From positions 1-43,173 of the forward strand of contig NZ_JAFQQZ010000005.1 in NCBI RefSeq assembly GCF_017410345.1: 43,173 nt of DNA. Reading direction: 5' to 3'. This DNA is from Methanobrevibacter sp. Its GTDB lineage: Archaea > Methanobacteriota > Methanobacteria > Methanobacteriales > Methanobacteriaceae. Positions 9,660-18,341 of this stretch are shown in pieces. The position numbers were made by a program, and so were the translations under genes. The notes under the pieces were generated by a model. It ran no database searches. It saw only the letters and a list, made by a program, of their open reading frames with translations, and was not told where the DNA came from. The first letter of the stretch is position 1; each line of letters begins with the position of its first letter.

Positions 9660-10442
9660 TTAATTTTCAATTTCACGTAAGAATTCTCCGGTACCATCTG
9701 CTTCCTCTACAATGGCAATAGCCTTTTCAGCTGCCTCTTTCAATTGCTTTTCAGCATCCAAATAATCTGTAGAAGTTACAGTGATCCTGTAACGAGGAGC
9801 TCCAACACATTGAACTTCAATATTTTCAGCTTCCGCTGCCATAAGGGCTTCTCTGATAACGTCCACCCCATCTGGGTTGTAGTTCTTGATATCTACATAA
9901 CCGCTGATGTGAACTTCAGGTGGCTGGATGTTCTTAACAGCAACATCGGTTATGGCATCAGCCCATTCCTGACTGATTCCCTCTTCAGTAAGGGTTTCTG
10001 CCCCTTCTTCAGAAGCGCTTTCAAATGCGCCATAGATATCTCCGAAGATATCCATAAGCTCGTAACCCACTTCATCATAAGCGGTATCCAAGTCCTTATC
10101 CAAAGATTTTGCAGCCAATTCCAGGAATTTTTCAGCCTTTTGCTCAATCTTCCATTGTTGGATCTTCTTAGTCCTTTGGTCTTCCCTGATTCTTTTCAAG
10201 GAAGCATCCACATGACCTTTTTTAGGATTAACTCTTAAAACACGAGCAACAATCTTTTGATTTTCTCTTACATGATCTCGAATATTCTTTACCCAACCAG
10301 AAGAAACTTCAGAAATATGAATAAAAGCTTCTTTGCCTGCGTATTCTTCCAAGTTAGCAAATGCGCCATAGTTAACGACTTTGTAGACGGTTCCTACAAT
10401 AAGCTCTCCTTCATCTGGCCATTCTTGACTTTTTCTTACCAA
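9660..10442 (-). CDS. Translation initiation factor aIF2 subunit alpha
   Basis: 260 residues. An N-terminal S1 domain (residues about 10-85: [27 protein letters not shown]...) is followed by a helical domain and a C-terminal alpha-beta domain (about 175-260), the aIF2-alpha order. It binds aIF2-gamma and helps deliver initiator tRNA. The start is TTG at 10442: no ATG is available near the family's usual N-terminus, and GGTG lies 6 nt upstream. It follows S27e by about 130 nt and precedes Nop10 by 11 nt, all on one strand. Confidence 0.93.
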   Translation of the reverse strand: MVRKSQEWPDEGELIVGTVYKVVNYGAFANLEEYAGKEAFIHISEVSSGWVKNIRDHVRENQKIVARVLRVNPKKGHVDASLKRIREDQRTKKIQQWKIEQKAEKFLELAAKSLDKDLDTAYDEVGYELMDIFGDIYGAFESASEEGAETLTEEGISQEWADAITDVAVKNIQPPEVHISGYVDIKNYNPDGVDVIREALMAAEAENIEVQCVGAPRYRITVTSTDYLDAEKQLKEAAEKAIAIVEEADGTGEFLREIEN

Positions 10443-10570
10443 TTAAAACACCGAAATAAAAACAGTTTAGATAAGTAATGAATACTTATCTTTATTCTAA
10501 GATCACATAATAATTGGATAATTTAAAATTGCAAATGCAATTAAATCAACAATTATTAATAATTTTAAGC

Positions 10571-10750
10571 TTAATCTAAAACTTCATCGATGTGAGCCAT
10601 GATTTTAGCTTTTCCACCACGGGATTTAACGATGGTTTTACCGCAGATGATACATTTTACATCAGAAGCTGCACGATCGAAAATGATTTGTTCGTTGTCA
10701 CAGTCTAAACATTTGACTCTTAAAAAGTTTCCTCTTCCATTACTTGCCAT
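10571..10750 (-). CDS. rps27e: 30S ribosomal protein S27e
   Basis: 59 residues from the ATG at 10750 ([17 protein letters not shown]). A GTG at 10759 is in frame but is part of the AGGTGAT ribosome site, so it is not the start. The C4 zinc motif is KCLDC...KCIICG, with [15 protein letters not shown] at the end, typical of archaeal S27e. It starts 9 nt after the L44e stop. Confidence 0.95.
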   Translation of the reverse strand: MASNGRGNFLRVKCLDCDNEQIIFDRAASDVKCIICGKTIVKSRGGKAKIMAHIDEVLD

Positions 10751-10759
10751 ACAAATCAC

Positions 10760-11038
10760 CTAGTTAGATACCCATTCAGGTTTTCCTACTCTGAAGGATT
10801 TTCTGATGTGGGATTTTCCACATTCTTTACATTTGTATCTTAAATCTAATTTCTTAACCGGCTTGTTACCACCTGGTAATGGTCTTGGATAACCTCTGTA
10901 CCCTGCGGTAACTCTTCTGAATTGTCTTTGTCCCCATTTTAATTCACTAGCTTTTCTCTTTTTGGAAGTGTGCACTTCATGAATAGTGTGTCTTTTACAA
11001 TGTGGACAGTAAGTTCTTTTTTCCTTAGGCATTTTCAT
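10760..11038 (-). CDS. rpl44e: 50S ribosomal protein L44e
   Basis: 92 residues from the ATG at 11038; a GTG at 11047 is inside the AGGTGA ribosome site. The protein has the L44e zinc ribbon CPHCKRH near the N-terminus and KCKECGKSH near the C-terminus, joined by [20 protein letters not shown] and [12 protein letters not shown]. It is the first gene of the L44e-S27e-aIF2-alpha-Nop10 block and has a leader of roughly 170 nt with repeated motifs (see 11146-11242). Confidence 0.95.
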   Translation of the reverse strand: MKMPKEKRTYCPHCKRHTIHEVHTSKKRKASELKWGQRQFRRVTAGYRGYPRPLPGGNKPVKKLDLRYKCKECGKSHIRKSFRVGKPEWVSN

Positions 11039-11530
11039 TTTCTTCACCTTTAATAATTTTCTCTGTTAAAAGACTTTTAGAACTTAATTAACAGATTTTT
11101 TTCAATAATATATCTAATTACAACAAACCACTTGGAACTGTTTAGGTTTCCATTTAGCATGAGGATGAATTATAACATACTGATAAGAACATCTTTCAGT
11201 TTCCTACAAGCATGAGAGCATCTACAGATTCTTATATAAAATATTTTTATCTTTCTACATTGAATATTTTCCCTATCCATACATAGGATAAACTAAATCG
11301 AAGTTTTAAAAACTATAAAAAAAGATTTAACAAAGCGTAAATCTTGTAATCTAATAATTAAAAAAATATTTTAAAATAAGAAAATATCATATTATTATAG
11401 ATACATTATTTATATATGATTATTATCCATATATAAATCTTTGTAATATTTATATAATTTTTATATAAAAAGAGTTGATGAATAGAAATTTAAAAATTTT
11501 ATTCTATTCCTGAATGGCAGACATAAAAAT
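11039..11530 (-). other. Intergenic region GINS to L44e, promoter and long leader of the L44e operon
   Basis: 492 nt without a gene. The part nearest L44e (11039 to about 11211) should be its leader. A likely TATA box TTATATAAAAT is at 11232-11242 on the minus-strand transcript side. The rest, 11245-11530, is A/T-rich with several further TATA-like runs and a small TATCC/GGATA inverted repeat near 11274-11290. I find no tRNA and no protein-coding frame with a ribosome site. Confidence 0.6.
11146..11216 (-). repeat. Two-copy 18-nt motif in the L44e operon leader
   Basis: On the transcribed strand the motif CTCATGCTNNNNGGAAAC occurs at 11216-11199 (spacer TGTA) and at 11163-11146 (spacer AAAT), 53 nt apart. 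Fourteen of 18 positions are identical in otherwise unrelated A/T-rich sequence. The predicted transcription start (about 26 nt from the TATA box centre near 11237) falls at or just inside the first copy. A GGAA/TTCC pairing flanks the second copy. Role unknown; it could be an operator or an RNA site. Confidence 0.5.
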
Positions 11531-12910
11531 TTAATATTTCACTAAGCTTGCCTTCTTGTTATCAATGAGAATTTGGGCGGTAATATTTGGCAAGATGACA
11601 ACATCATTTGCTACGAAAGGACCATAGACCTTTCCGTCAATTCCTACCATTTCACCTACGTCTTCACTAATTACAACAGTGGCATTTTCTATTTCATCTC
11701 TGGCAAATAATCCTCCCATTGTCCTATCAACTGGTTTTTTAGGAGCATTATCTACTTTAATATCATCAATTGGTTTAGCGAAACCATCAGCAGGTTCTAG
11801 TTTTTCTTCCTTTGCATCCAGTCCGGTTGAAAATCCTAATTGGGATTGGTCGGATCCCATTTTAGGTGAGCTCTCTTCCTTAATATCCGGTTTTTGAACC
11901 TCTTCAGGTTTAGGCTTTTTAGGCTTAGCAAAGATCATATTGAAGTCATCTTCGCTTGGAGCAGCATAACTGGATTCTGCAGCTATTGAATCATAGAAGT
12001 CATCATCATAATTAGGTTCCAATTTATCCAAATCCACGAATTGACTATCCGGATTTTTGAAGATATCATCCAAACTACTTGAAGATCCTGAATCTTTAGA
12101 TTCCGCTTCAATGGATTGAATCTCTTCCTCTTGAGCATCAGCTTGAACTTCCTCTTTTGGCTCTTCGAAGACTGGTGTTTCTTCTATCTCCTCTTCAATC
12201 TCTTGAGTTTTCTCTTCACTGCCTTGACCAGGATACATCTGATTGGCTACCTGCTTGTCAATATTTTCATATTTCTCATCGGTAACTATCTTGGCATCCT
12301 TAATCTGATTCAATCTATTCAAGACTTCATCCTCTTCGCCGAGAGCTGTGGAGATTTCATCTTCCAAGTCTTCAGAAATTTCAGTTTCATCTTCGACAGA
12401 ACTGCTGGATTCATATGAATCCTCTACAAAACTGGTTTCCTCATCCTCATCGAAGTCCTCTTCATCTTCCTCATAACTCACATCAACGGAACCATCTTCA
12501 CTGTATTCATCTAGAGAAATTCTATATCTGTGATTCTTAAGGGCATCCATAAGTGAGAAATATAGGGTTTCCTCCTCATCTGTAAGATTAAGTGGAGTTG
12601 TATCCAGTAAGTCAAATTGAGGATTGTCCTTCTTAAACAAAAGAAAAGATCTGTAGATATTGTTGTTGGCAGCTTTAGTGATCTTGGATTCCCTAAGCTC
12701 ACAGATTTCAGTTGCAATCCTTTGAGCATTATTCAATAACAATTGCTCATTTCCAAAAGGATCGCTAGCTACAGAACGCTCTAAGTCTTTAATGTAATCA
12801 CGCAATTGCTTATAGAAATCATTATCCACTCTAGCTAGAGAGGACTTATTACGTTCTTCCTTTTGAACCCTGCGTAATACTTGAAAAAAGTCGCCTTGCA
12901 TAAGAATCAT
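11531..12910 (-). CDS. GINS replication complex protein (Gins51 type) with long acidic linker
   Basis: 459 residues. Residues 1-130 are helical like the GINS A domain (FFQVLRRVQKEERNKSSLARVDNDFYKQLRDYIKDLE). The last 55 residues form the small B domain (VVISEDVGEMVGIDGKVYGPFVANDVVILP...AQILI), which is at the C-terminus as in Gins51. GINS activates the MCM helicase with Cdc45/RecJ. Residues about 135-400 are a low-complexity acidic linker, so the protein is more than twice the usual length. A second ATG, three codons in (12901), gives MQGDFFQ and may be the real start; neither has a strong ribosome site. It lies downstream of PCNA on the same strand. Confidence 0.83.
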   Translation of the reverse strand: MILMQGDFFQVLRRVQKEERNKSSLARVDNDFYKQLRDYIKDLERSVASDPFGNEQLLLNNAQRIATEICELRESKITKAANNNIYRSFLLFKKDNPQFDLLDTTPLNLTDEEETLYFSLMDALKNHRYRISLDEYSEDGSVDVSYEEDEEDFDEDEETSFVEDSYESSSSVEDETEISEDLEDEISTALGEEDEVLNRLNQIKDAKIVTDEKYENIDKQVANQMYPGQGSEEKTQEIEEEIEETPVFEEPKEEVQADAQEEEIQSIEAESKDSGSSSSLDDIFKNPDSQFVDLDKLEPNYDDDFYDSIAAESSYAAPSEDDFNMIFAKPKKPKPEEVQKPDIKEESSPKMGSDQSQLGFSTGLDAKEEKLEPADGFAKPIDDIKVDNAPKKPVDRTMGGLFARDEIENATVVISEDVGEMVGIDGKVYGPFVANDVVILPNITAQILIDNKKASLVKY

Positions 12911-13079
12911 TGATTTTAAATAAAGTCGCCAAAACTTAAGAAACTAAAAATTTTAGTTAATGCTAATCGTCTAATAAAGTTATAATGTATAAAAAGAATG
13001 GTGTAAATAGCTTTATTGCTATTAAAAAAAATAAATAAATAAATTAATTTGAAAAAATTAATTTATTCCAGCTAAAGAT

Positions 13080-13814
13080 TTAGTCTTCAGATTCTATTCT
13101 TGGAGCGAGAAGGAAACTGAGTTCCCCGTCTTCAGACACCATCTTGAGACTGAGGGTCAATGGCATGTCATTTCCAAGACAGATGGTTGCAATTTCAGAG
13201 AATTTGTCCGCCTTAAGCATTTCTCTGATCTTTTCTAAAGAGAAAATGGATTTAGCTTTGGTATCTATTTTTTCACCATGTAAATATTCGATGTTTGCAT
13301 CTCCAAACTCACCTTCAGCAGATGCATAGAAGTTTTCCTGATCCACCATTAAAGTGATTTTGTCAGAGAAGATATCCATGTCTTGAATTGAGTCCTTCAA
13401 GAGAGTGAAAGGAATCTCGAATTCTGTAGGATAATCCAATGAAGGAGGTGCAGGAGAATCGTATTCTATATCGATTAATCTGATCTTGAAGGTTCTTGTG
13501 GCTTCACCAACAAAGGTGAGAATAAGATTTCCTTCATCCAATGACATCAATACGCGGTCATTGGCTTTGGAACGTTTCAATACTTTCATTAACTCATCAG
13601 TGTCAACATTGATCTTTTCCGGTTCATCGCAAATGAACTCATCGAATAAACTGGATTTGAGTTCAAGATGAACAAAGGTAATGTGACTACGGTCTAAGGC
13701 ATCTAAACGAAAACCTTCACTGTCAGTTTGGATTTGCACTTCATCAACAATTGATGAAATAGCATCAAAACTGGTTTTTAAAATACTTGAATCACTTAAC
13801 TCAGCTTTAAACAT
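13080..13814 (-). CDS. pcn: DNA polymerase sliding clamp PCNA
   Basis: 244 residues, the standard archaeal PCNA length. It begins [26 protein letters not shown] and contains the conserved [13 protein letters not shown] segment near residue 43, [21 protein letters not shown] at the interdomain connector, and a C-terminal [17 protein letters not shown] forms a homotrimeric ring that tethers polymerases, ligase and FEN1. It sits between the acidic membrane protein and GINS. The ATG has a GTTGAT-type site upstream. Confidence 0.96.
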   Translation of the reverse strand: MFKAELSDSSILKTSFDAISSIVDEVQIQTDSEGFRLDALDRSHITFVHLELKSSLFDEFICDEPEKINVDTDELMKVLKRSKANDRVLMSLDEGNLILTFVGEATRTFKIRLIDIEYDSPAPPSLDYPTEFEIPFTLLKDSIQDMDIFSDKITLMVDQENFYASAEGEFGDANIEYLHGEKIDTKAKSIFSLEKIREMLKADKFSEIATICLGNDMPLTLSLKMVSEDGELSFLLAPRIESED

Positions 13815-14131
13815 TAAAAATCAACTCTTGATTTAATTTTAAGCATTGATTATTTATTTTATAAAAATAATGCATAATTTATTTTTTTTAAATCTGTAAA
13901 ATTTAATAAAATTTGTATATTTTATTATAATATTATATAAGTATTTAATCATTTATAAATCTAATCAAAACTTAAAAATTTTTAGAAATTTTCAACAAAT
14001 AAATGATAAAAAAATAGAAAAATTTAGGGAAAGATTGAGCACATAGACTAAATGAATGAAAAATAGAAATGATGAAATATAAAAATCAAAGAAAAAATCT
14101 GCAAAGAAAAAAAATGAAAAGCTAAGAAAAA
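13815..14131. other. A/T-rich intergenic region, PCNA promoter side
   Basis: 317 nt. Contains TATA-like sequence (for example near 13930-13945, ATTATAATATTATATAAG on the plus strand) suitable for a PCNA promoter on the minus strand, then A/T-rich sequence leading to the end of the acidic membrane protein gene. No coding frame or RNA structure that I can support. Confidence 0.5.
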
Positions 14132-15802
14132 CTATTGTTTTCTTAAACTATTGTCAAAATTGGTACCTTCAATTATTCTTCTTTTTTTCTCTTCCAATTC
14201 TCGAGCCTTTCTTTCCTTTTCAGCCAATTCCTCTTCAGTTAAAGGCTGTTCTTCAAATTTTGAAAGATCAACGGATTTTTTGAATTCAGGTTTAGGGCGG
14301 GATTCTTCTACATCATCAAAATCATCATCAAAATCATATTTTGAATATTTGTCTTCCAATCCATCGTCTTTTTCTGCTTCAACATCAGAATCAGAGAAAT
14401 TTTCCTCGATAACGACTTCCTCTTCAATCGGTTCTTCAATTGGCTCTTCAAAAACTTCCTCAACAATGACTTCCTCTTCAATTTCCTCATGAATAGGCTC
14501 GTCGACAATTTCCTCAACAACACCTTCTTCTTCAGCTAAATTGGAATCGTCATAAGGAATATCCTCTTCATCAACTGAAACCAAATCGAATTCCTCTTCA
14601 TCATCCTCATCGAAATCATATTTTGAATATTTGTCTTCCAAATCGGAACCCTCAGATTGCTTGTTCAATCTGGAATGAATGGGAATAATCTCATCAACTT
14701 CATCGTCGTTGTCATCTGAAAGTTCTGCTGAATCGGCATTTTCATGCTCTTTAAAAGAAGTTTGATTTTTTTGAGACCTTAGGTTTGAATCGGAATATAA
14801 GGAATTGATCTCTTCCTCAGAAAGTTTCTCTTCACTTTCCTTCTCAAATAAATCTTTAGAGGAATCAACAGATTTGTCATCATCGCCGTCGTCGGAAAAA
14901 TTAGAATCTTTATTTCTTTTGAACATGCCAAAAATGGCATCAAAGTCCTCACGAGTAAGACCGTCCTCGCTTATTTCATCATAATCGATACTTTTAATGC
15001 TGTTGAAGGTATCGATAATCAACGAAGACTTTGAAGAAGAGAAGAACTTCAATAAGGAAAATCCGATAATAATAAGTCCGATAATAATCAGGAATATGGC
15101 AAGTCCTGCGGTTTCACCTGATAAAACGTTGTCCACAACCCTATCGGAACTTGAGAAATAATAGCTTATTCCAATAATCAGAATTGCCAAACCTGCAATG
15201 AAACCGGCAATGGTCAAAAGTGTGGATGAATCAAAAATATCGAAAGATCTCTCCGGAATAGCTGGAGATTTATTCTTATCGTTTATCAATACGCCTTGAG
15301 CAGAAGATTTGCCAATTTTCTCTTCCACATCCTCATCTGCTAATACAATATCACTGTCTTTTGGAGCGACAAATGAATCTTCATCAGAATCGATTTCATC
15401 ATCAAATGAATCGCTGAAATCATCTTCAGCTTCATCTATAGAATCAGTATTTTCTTTCAAATCAGCGCCAGCTGATTCGCTAACATTTGCTTCAGTTGAA
15501 TCGTCCAAATCAGGATTGAGGATTACTCCTCCTTCAATAGACTCATCATCAAAAGCATCAGATTCTTCTAAATCCCTATATTCATTATGAATAGGTATGA
15601 TCTCATCAACATCATCTTCAAAATCATTGGAAGTTTCATAAGATTCGTCATCTTCAAACTCCAATTCCTTAAAGACTTCAGAGATGGACTTGGATTTAGT
15701 AAATCTAGTTTCTTTATTAGAAGTGGAATCTTTAGCTCCGGGAGCTGATTCATCGTTTCCCTTGGAAACGTCTTCCAAATTACTATTTTTTGAATTAGTC
15801 AT
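14132..15802 (-). CDS. Acidic low-complexity protein with two central membrane segments, function unknown
   Basis: 556 residues, not recognised. Two hydrophobic segments at residues about 194-216 and 232-254 are separated by a short loop (SSSDRVVDNVLSGET), so both long tails should lie on the same side. Both tails are very acidic, rich in D, E and S. Internal repeats: EIIPIH at residues 67-72 and 371-376, and LEDKYSKYDF at 388-397 and 482-491. The C-terminus (523-545) is a charged helix LTEEELAEKERKARELEEKKRR. A good AGGAGAT ribosome site precedes ATG 15802. It lies between TFS and PCNA within an otherwise information-processing cluster, so a link of the replication or transcription machinery to the membrane is conceivable but unproven. 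Confidence 0.8.
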   Translation of the reverse strand: MTNSKNSNLEDVSKGNDESAPGAKDSTSNKETRFTKSKSISEVFKELEFEDDESYETSNDFEDDVDEIIPIHNEYRDLEESDAFDDESIEGGVILNPDLDDSTEANVSESAGADLKENTDSIDEAEDDFSDSFDDEIDSDEDSFVAPKDSDIVLADEDVEEKIGKSSAQGVLINDKNKSPAIPERSFDIFDSSTLLTIAGFIAGLAILIIGISYYFSSSDRVVDNVLSGETAGLAIFLIIIGLIIIGFSLLKFFSSSKSSLIIDTFNSIKSIDYDEISEDGLTREDFDAIFGMFKRNKDSNFSDDGDDDKSVDSSKDLFEKESEEKLSEEEINSLYSDSNLRSQKNQTSFKEHENADSAELSDDNDDEVDEIIPIHSRLNKQSEGSDLEDKYSKYDFDEDDEEEFDLVSVDEEDIPYDDSNLAEEEGVVEEIVDEPIHEEIEEEVIVEEVFEEPIEEPIEEEVVIEENFSDSDVEAEKDDGLEDKYSKYDFDDDFDDVEESRPKPEFKKSVDLSKFEEQPLTEEELAEKERKARELEEKKRRIIEGTNFDNSLRKQ

Positions 15803-15967
15803 TTTATCTCCTTACTTAAAAATACTAAGGATACTCACTCATCATAATTTACACACCATAATACCCTTAGTAAAATCGCTATAAATACGATTAAATGAAT
15901 AATAAATATAAATATTAATTTAAAACCAAACCAAATAAATTAAAACAAATTGAAAAATGATTAGAGA

Positions 15968-16345
15968 TTAATCATATCCTCTCCATTTATGCCCGCATTT
16001 TTCACAAGTGAAGAAACGGGTTGGCGCCTCATCTGCACTGCGGGTCTGAAGCAATTCATAGGAAGCACGGTCATGTCCGCATTTAGGACAGATTTCACGT
16101 ACAGTGGATTTCATACCGGTTTCATCTCCTCTCATGATGACGGTATCTTCGGTCTCCACCTTTTTCTCAACGGAATACTCTTCCTTTACCTCATCAGACA
16201 AATCCTTCTTATACCCACAGGAATTGCATTTCAAATATTTCTTAGTTACTTCTTCCTGGTCTTCACCATCTTCTTTCTTGTCCTCTTCAATGATAACTTC
16301 TTCAAAAGGAAGCATCATACCTCCACAATCTGGACAAAATTCCAT
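15968..16345 (-). CDS. tfs: Transcription factor S (TFIIS/RpoM-like cleavage factor)
   Basis: 125 residues. N-terminal zinc ribbon MEFCPDCGG...CNSCG and C-terminal ribbon ICPKCGHD...CEKCGHKWRGYD. The C-terminal ribbon carries the acidic loop RSADEAPTRFF, whose D and E enter the polymerase active site to stimulate RNA cleavage and rescue stalled polymerase. It is about 20 residues longer than many archaeal TFS because of an acidic insert EEDKKEDGEDQEEV in the N-terminal ribbon. Start ATG has a GGAGATG ribosome site. The adjacency to PCNA is conserved in archaea. Confidence 0.93.
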   Translation of the reverse strand: MEFCPDCGGMMLPFEEVIIEEDKKEDGEDQEEVTKKYLKCNSCGYKKDLSDEVKEEYSVEKKVETEDTVIMRGDETGMKSTVREICPKCGHDRASYELLQTRSADEAPTRFFTCEKCGHKWRGYD

Positions 16346-16843
16346 AAATTCATCTCCAATAAATATTAGTCTTGAAAAACCGAAATTAAAAAATTTTTAA
16401 ATCAAATAGAACAAAGCGAAAATGATTATAATCTCCAATAATTATAATCGAAAACATTTACCTTACATACAACAATTCAACTTAATTAAAATCATAAAAT
16501 TTAAGTTTTTCAAATTTCGTAAATGATTAATTATTATATAATATTATATACTTATAAATTAAGTTTATTAAGTCATAGTATTTAAACTTAATTTAAAAAT
16601 AGGGTAAAAAATGCCTAAAAATTAAGAAAAATTGTAAAAATCTATTAAAAAATAATAATAATAACAAATAGCTAGTAAATTGAAAAATAGTAAAAAATTT
16701 ATAATTTTTTTAAAAGATATTATGTGAATATTGATTATTTTTTTATTAGATTTTATTATGAAAAATTTTTATAAAAAATAAAAAAATTTTGAAATTTTTT
16801 GTGAAAATTATATTGAAAAAAAAGATAAAAGAATAAGAAAAAA
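16346..16843. other. Long A/T-rich intergenic region upstream of TFS
   Basis: 498 nt between the Nudix gene and TFS, both on the minus strand. It contains TATA-like runs (for example near 16530-16553) and the 13-bp inverted repeat listed separately. No open frame with a ribosome site and no recognisable RNA gene. Confidence 0.5.
16555..16595. repeat. 13-bp inverted repeat with 15-nt spacer
   Basis: Arms TAAATTAAGTTTA (16555-16567) and TAAACTTAATTTA (16583-16595) are exact reverse complements. It lies about 210 nt upstream of the TFS start. Because arms and surroundings are almost all A/T, chance occurrence is more likely than for a mixed sequence. Confidence 0.4.
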
Positions 16844-17260
16844 TTAATTTTCTTCTAAATATTTTTTTATATCATTGAGAATTGTTTCATGATCAAATGC
16901 AAGTCTTTTTTCTTTAATGCAATCGAATGAAAATACACCGATATCCTTAGCGTCATCAGCTGCCTTTGCATCATCAAAATTGCCTTTAGCCAAATAGCAA
17001 ATTGATACTGTATGCCTTCTTGGGTCACGGTCTGGGTCTGAGTAGACATTGAATAGTTTGACTAATTTGACATCAATTGATGTTTCCTCTTTAGCTTCCC
17101 TAATTGCGGCATGTTCAGTAGTTTCACCATAATCCACAAAGCCTCCAGGCAATGCCCAATGGCCCTCAAATGGATCATTTTTCCTTTTGATGAGTATGAA
17201 TTCATTATCTTCATTGAAAATGAAAATGTCAACAGTCAATGATGGAATTTTATATTTGAT
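16844..17260 (-). CDS. Nudix hydrolase, ADP-ribose pyrophosphatase-like
   Basis: About 131-138 residues. The Nudix box is complete: G-x5-E-x7-RE-A-x-EE-x-G/S-I as GGFVDYGETTEHAAIREAKEE. Family members hydrolyse nucleoside diphosphate derivatives, and this group often acts on ADP-ribose. The only canonical start is TTG at 17239, but no ribosome site precedes it. A GGGGTGAT site lies further upstream and is correctly spaced for an ATC codon at 17260, giving IKYKIPSLTVDIF; relatives commonly start MxYKxP. I therefore extend the gene to 17260 and flag a non-standard start or a base error. It interrupts the usual TFS-Rpo11 spacing. Confidence 0.8.
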   Translation of the reverse strand: MKYKIPSLTVDIFIFNEDNEFILIKRKNDPFEGHWALPGGFVDYGETTEHAAIREAKEETSIDVKLVKLFNVYSDPDRDPRRHTVSICYLAKGNFDDAKAADDAKDIGVFSFDCIKEKRLAFDHETILNDIKKYLEEN

Positions 17261-17383
17261 CTTATCACCCCTAAACAGATTAAATAGCTAAAAATTAATT
17301 TAAAATCTATAAAAAAAGAATATTGAAACTAAATAAAAAAAGACAAAAATAATTAAAAAAAGAATTGAAGAAAAATAAAAAAT

Positions 17384-17656
17384 TTAAATGTCTTCAAGCA
17401 ATTCTTTGAATTCAGCGGTTTCTTCTTTTAATCTTTGAGCTGCTCTTAAAAGAGAGTCTCTTGGTCTTTTTGTTCTTTTGGTTTTGATGGTCATGATAGG
17501 TTCACCGGTAAGTGGGTGGTCAATACCATAAACCGCATATTCCACATCACTATCTTCCATGAGATATTTTCTTAAAACATTACAAAGAGAGTGGTTTTCT
17601 CCGTGAATAATCATTTCGAGTTCTAATTTGGTATCTTTTACAACTTCAATTTCCAT
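17384..17656 (-). CDS. rpoL: DNA-directed RNA polymerase subunit Rpo11 (L)
   Basis: 90 residues, standard length. The core LEMIIHGENHSLCNVLRKYLMED and YGIDHPLTGEPIMTIKT are the conserved Rpo11/RPB11 blocks, followed by a C-terminal helix. Rpo11 pairs with Rpo3 to nucleate polymerase assembly. It lies about 118 nt downstream of csl4 on the same strand, the usual archaeal arrangement. AAGGAAA precedes the ATG. Confidence 0.95.
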   Translation of the reverse strand: MEIEVVKDTKLELEMIIHGENHSLCNVLRKYLMEDSDVEYAVYGIDHPLTGEPIMTIKTKRTKRPRDSLLRAAQRLKEETAEFKELLEDI

Positions 17657-17774
17657 GTTATCTTTTCCTTAAAAATTAAATGAGCAATCAACAATAAAAT
17701 TTACAAATTTGAATTAATTGAATTTAATAATTAAATTAATATAAAAAATTTAAAAATTATAAGAATTAATGAAA

Positions 17775-18341
17775 TTAATAATCATAATTCTTAGAAACTT
17801 TTCTTTTTTCCTTTCTATCGCATACCGGACAGTAAACTTCGGATTCATTGCAAGGATCCATAAAGGTTCTGCATCTGGTACACATAGCCTTCACAACACC
17901 GGAAGTGATGTCCTCTGTGTTCAAGTCAAGGTTGTCTCCCATAATCTTTACAACTTTCGCTTCAATCAAATCTCCGATTCTGAAAGCGTCAGTTAGCTTG
18001 TCTATATAACCAGGAGTCACTTGGGAAATGTGAATAGCTGCCAAATAAGGAAGAGCCAATTCACGTCTGGTTCCTTTCTTAGCATAAATGCTTATTAAAG
18101 CTCTTTGGCCACGTACATCTTTCACTTCACCATATACAATGTCTCCAACTTTCAATAAGTTTGGACCGCCTGATTTTGATATTACAGAGATTTCCTTTTC
18201 ATCTTCATCAATCAATACGTTTCCAGGAACACCTGATTTCACACTGCCATCATCTTCGTATGCTCCTTGGCCTGGCAGGAACTGTTCACTTACACTTAAA
18301 AAGTCACCAGGCATTACAAAATCTCCAGATTCCATTTTCAT
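17775..18341 (-). CDS. csl4: Exosome RNA-binding protein Csl4
   Basis: 188 residues. N-terminal domain with PGDFLSVSEQFLPGQGAYEDDG, a central S1 domain (about 65-145) containing VGDIVYGEVKDVRGQRALISI and AAIHISQV, and a C-terminal zinc ribbon CTRCRTFMD...CPVCDRKEKRKVS. Csl4 forms the cap of the archaeal exosome with Rrp4 and recruits RNA. The ATG at 18341 has a GAGGTG ribosome site 5 nt upstream. The leader has three repeated modules, described at 18408-18519. Confidence 0.94.
   Translation of the reverse strand: MKMESGDFVMPGDFLSVSEQFLPGQGAYEDDGSVKSGVPGNVLIDEDEKEISVISKSGGPNLLKVGDIVYGEVKDVRGQRALISIYAKKGTRRELALPYLAAIHISQVTPGYIDKLTDAFRIGDLIEAKVVKIMGDNLDLNTEDITSGVVKAMCTRCRTFMDPCNESEVYCPVCDRKEKRKVSKNYDY

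Noticed and set aside
9744-10238. Long plus-strand frame of 164 codons opposite aIF2-alpha
   Set aside because: Shadow of a clear conserved gene on the other strand; no ribosome site and no family features.
11146-11216. Degenerate CRISPR array
   Set aside because: Only two partial copies, no third repeat, no cas genes, and the copies differ in the centre.
11130-11230. Box C/D guide RNA in the L44e leader
   Set aside because: GATGA- and CTGA-like pieces exist, but no complete C, D', C' and D set at proper spacing on either strand.
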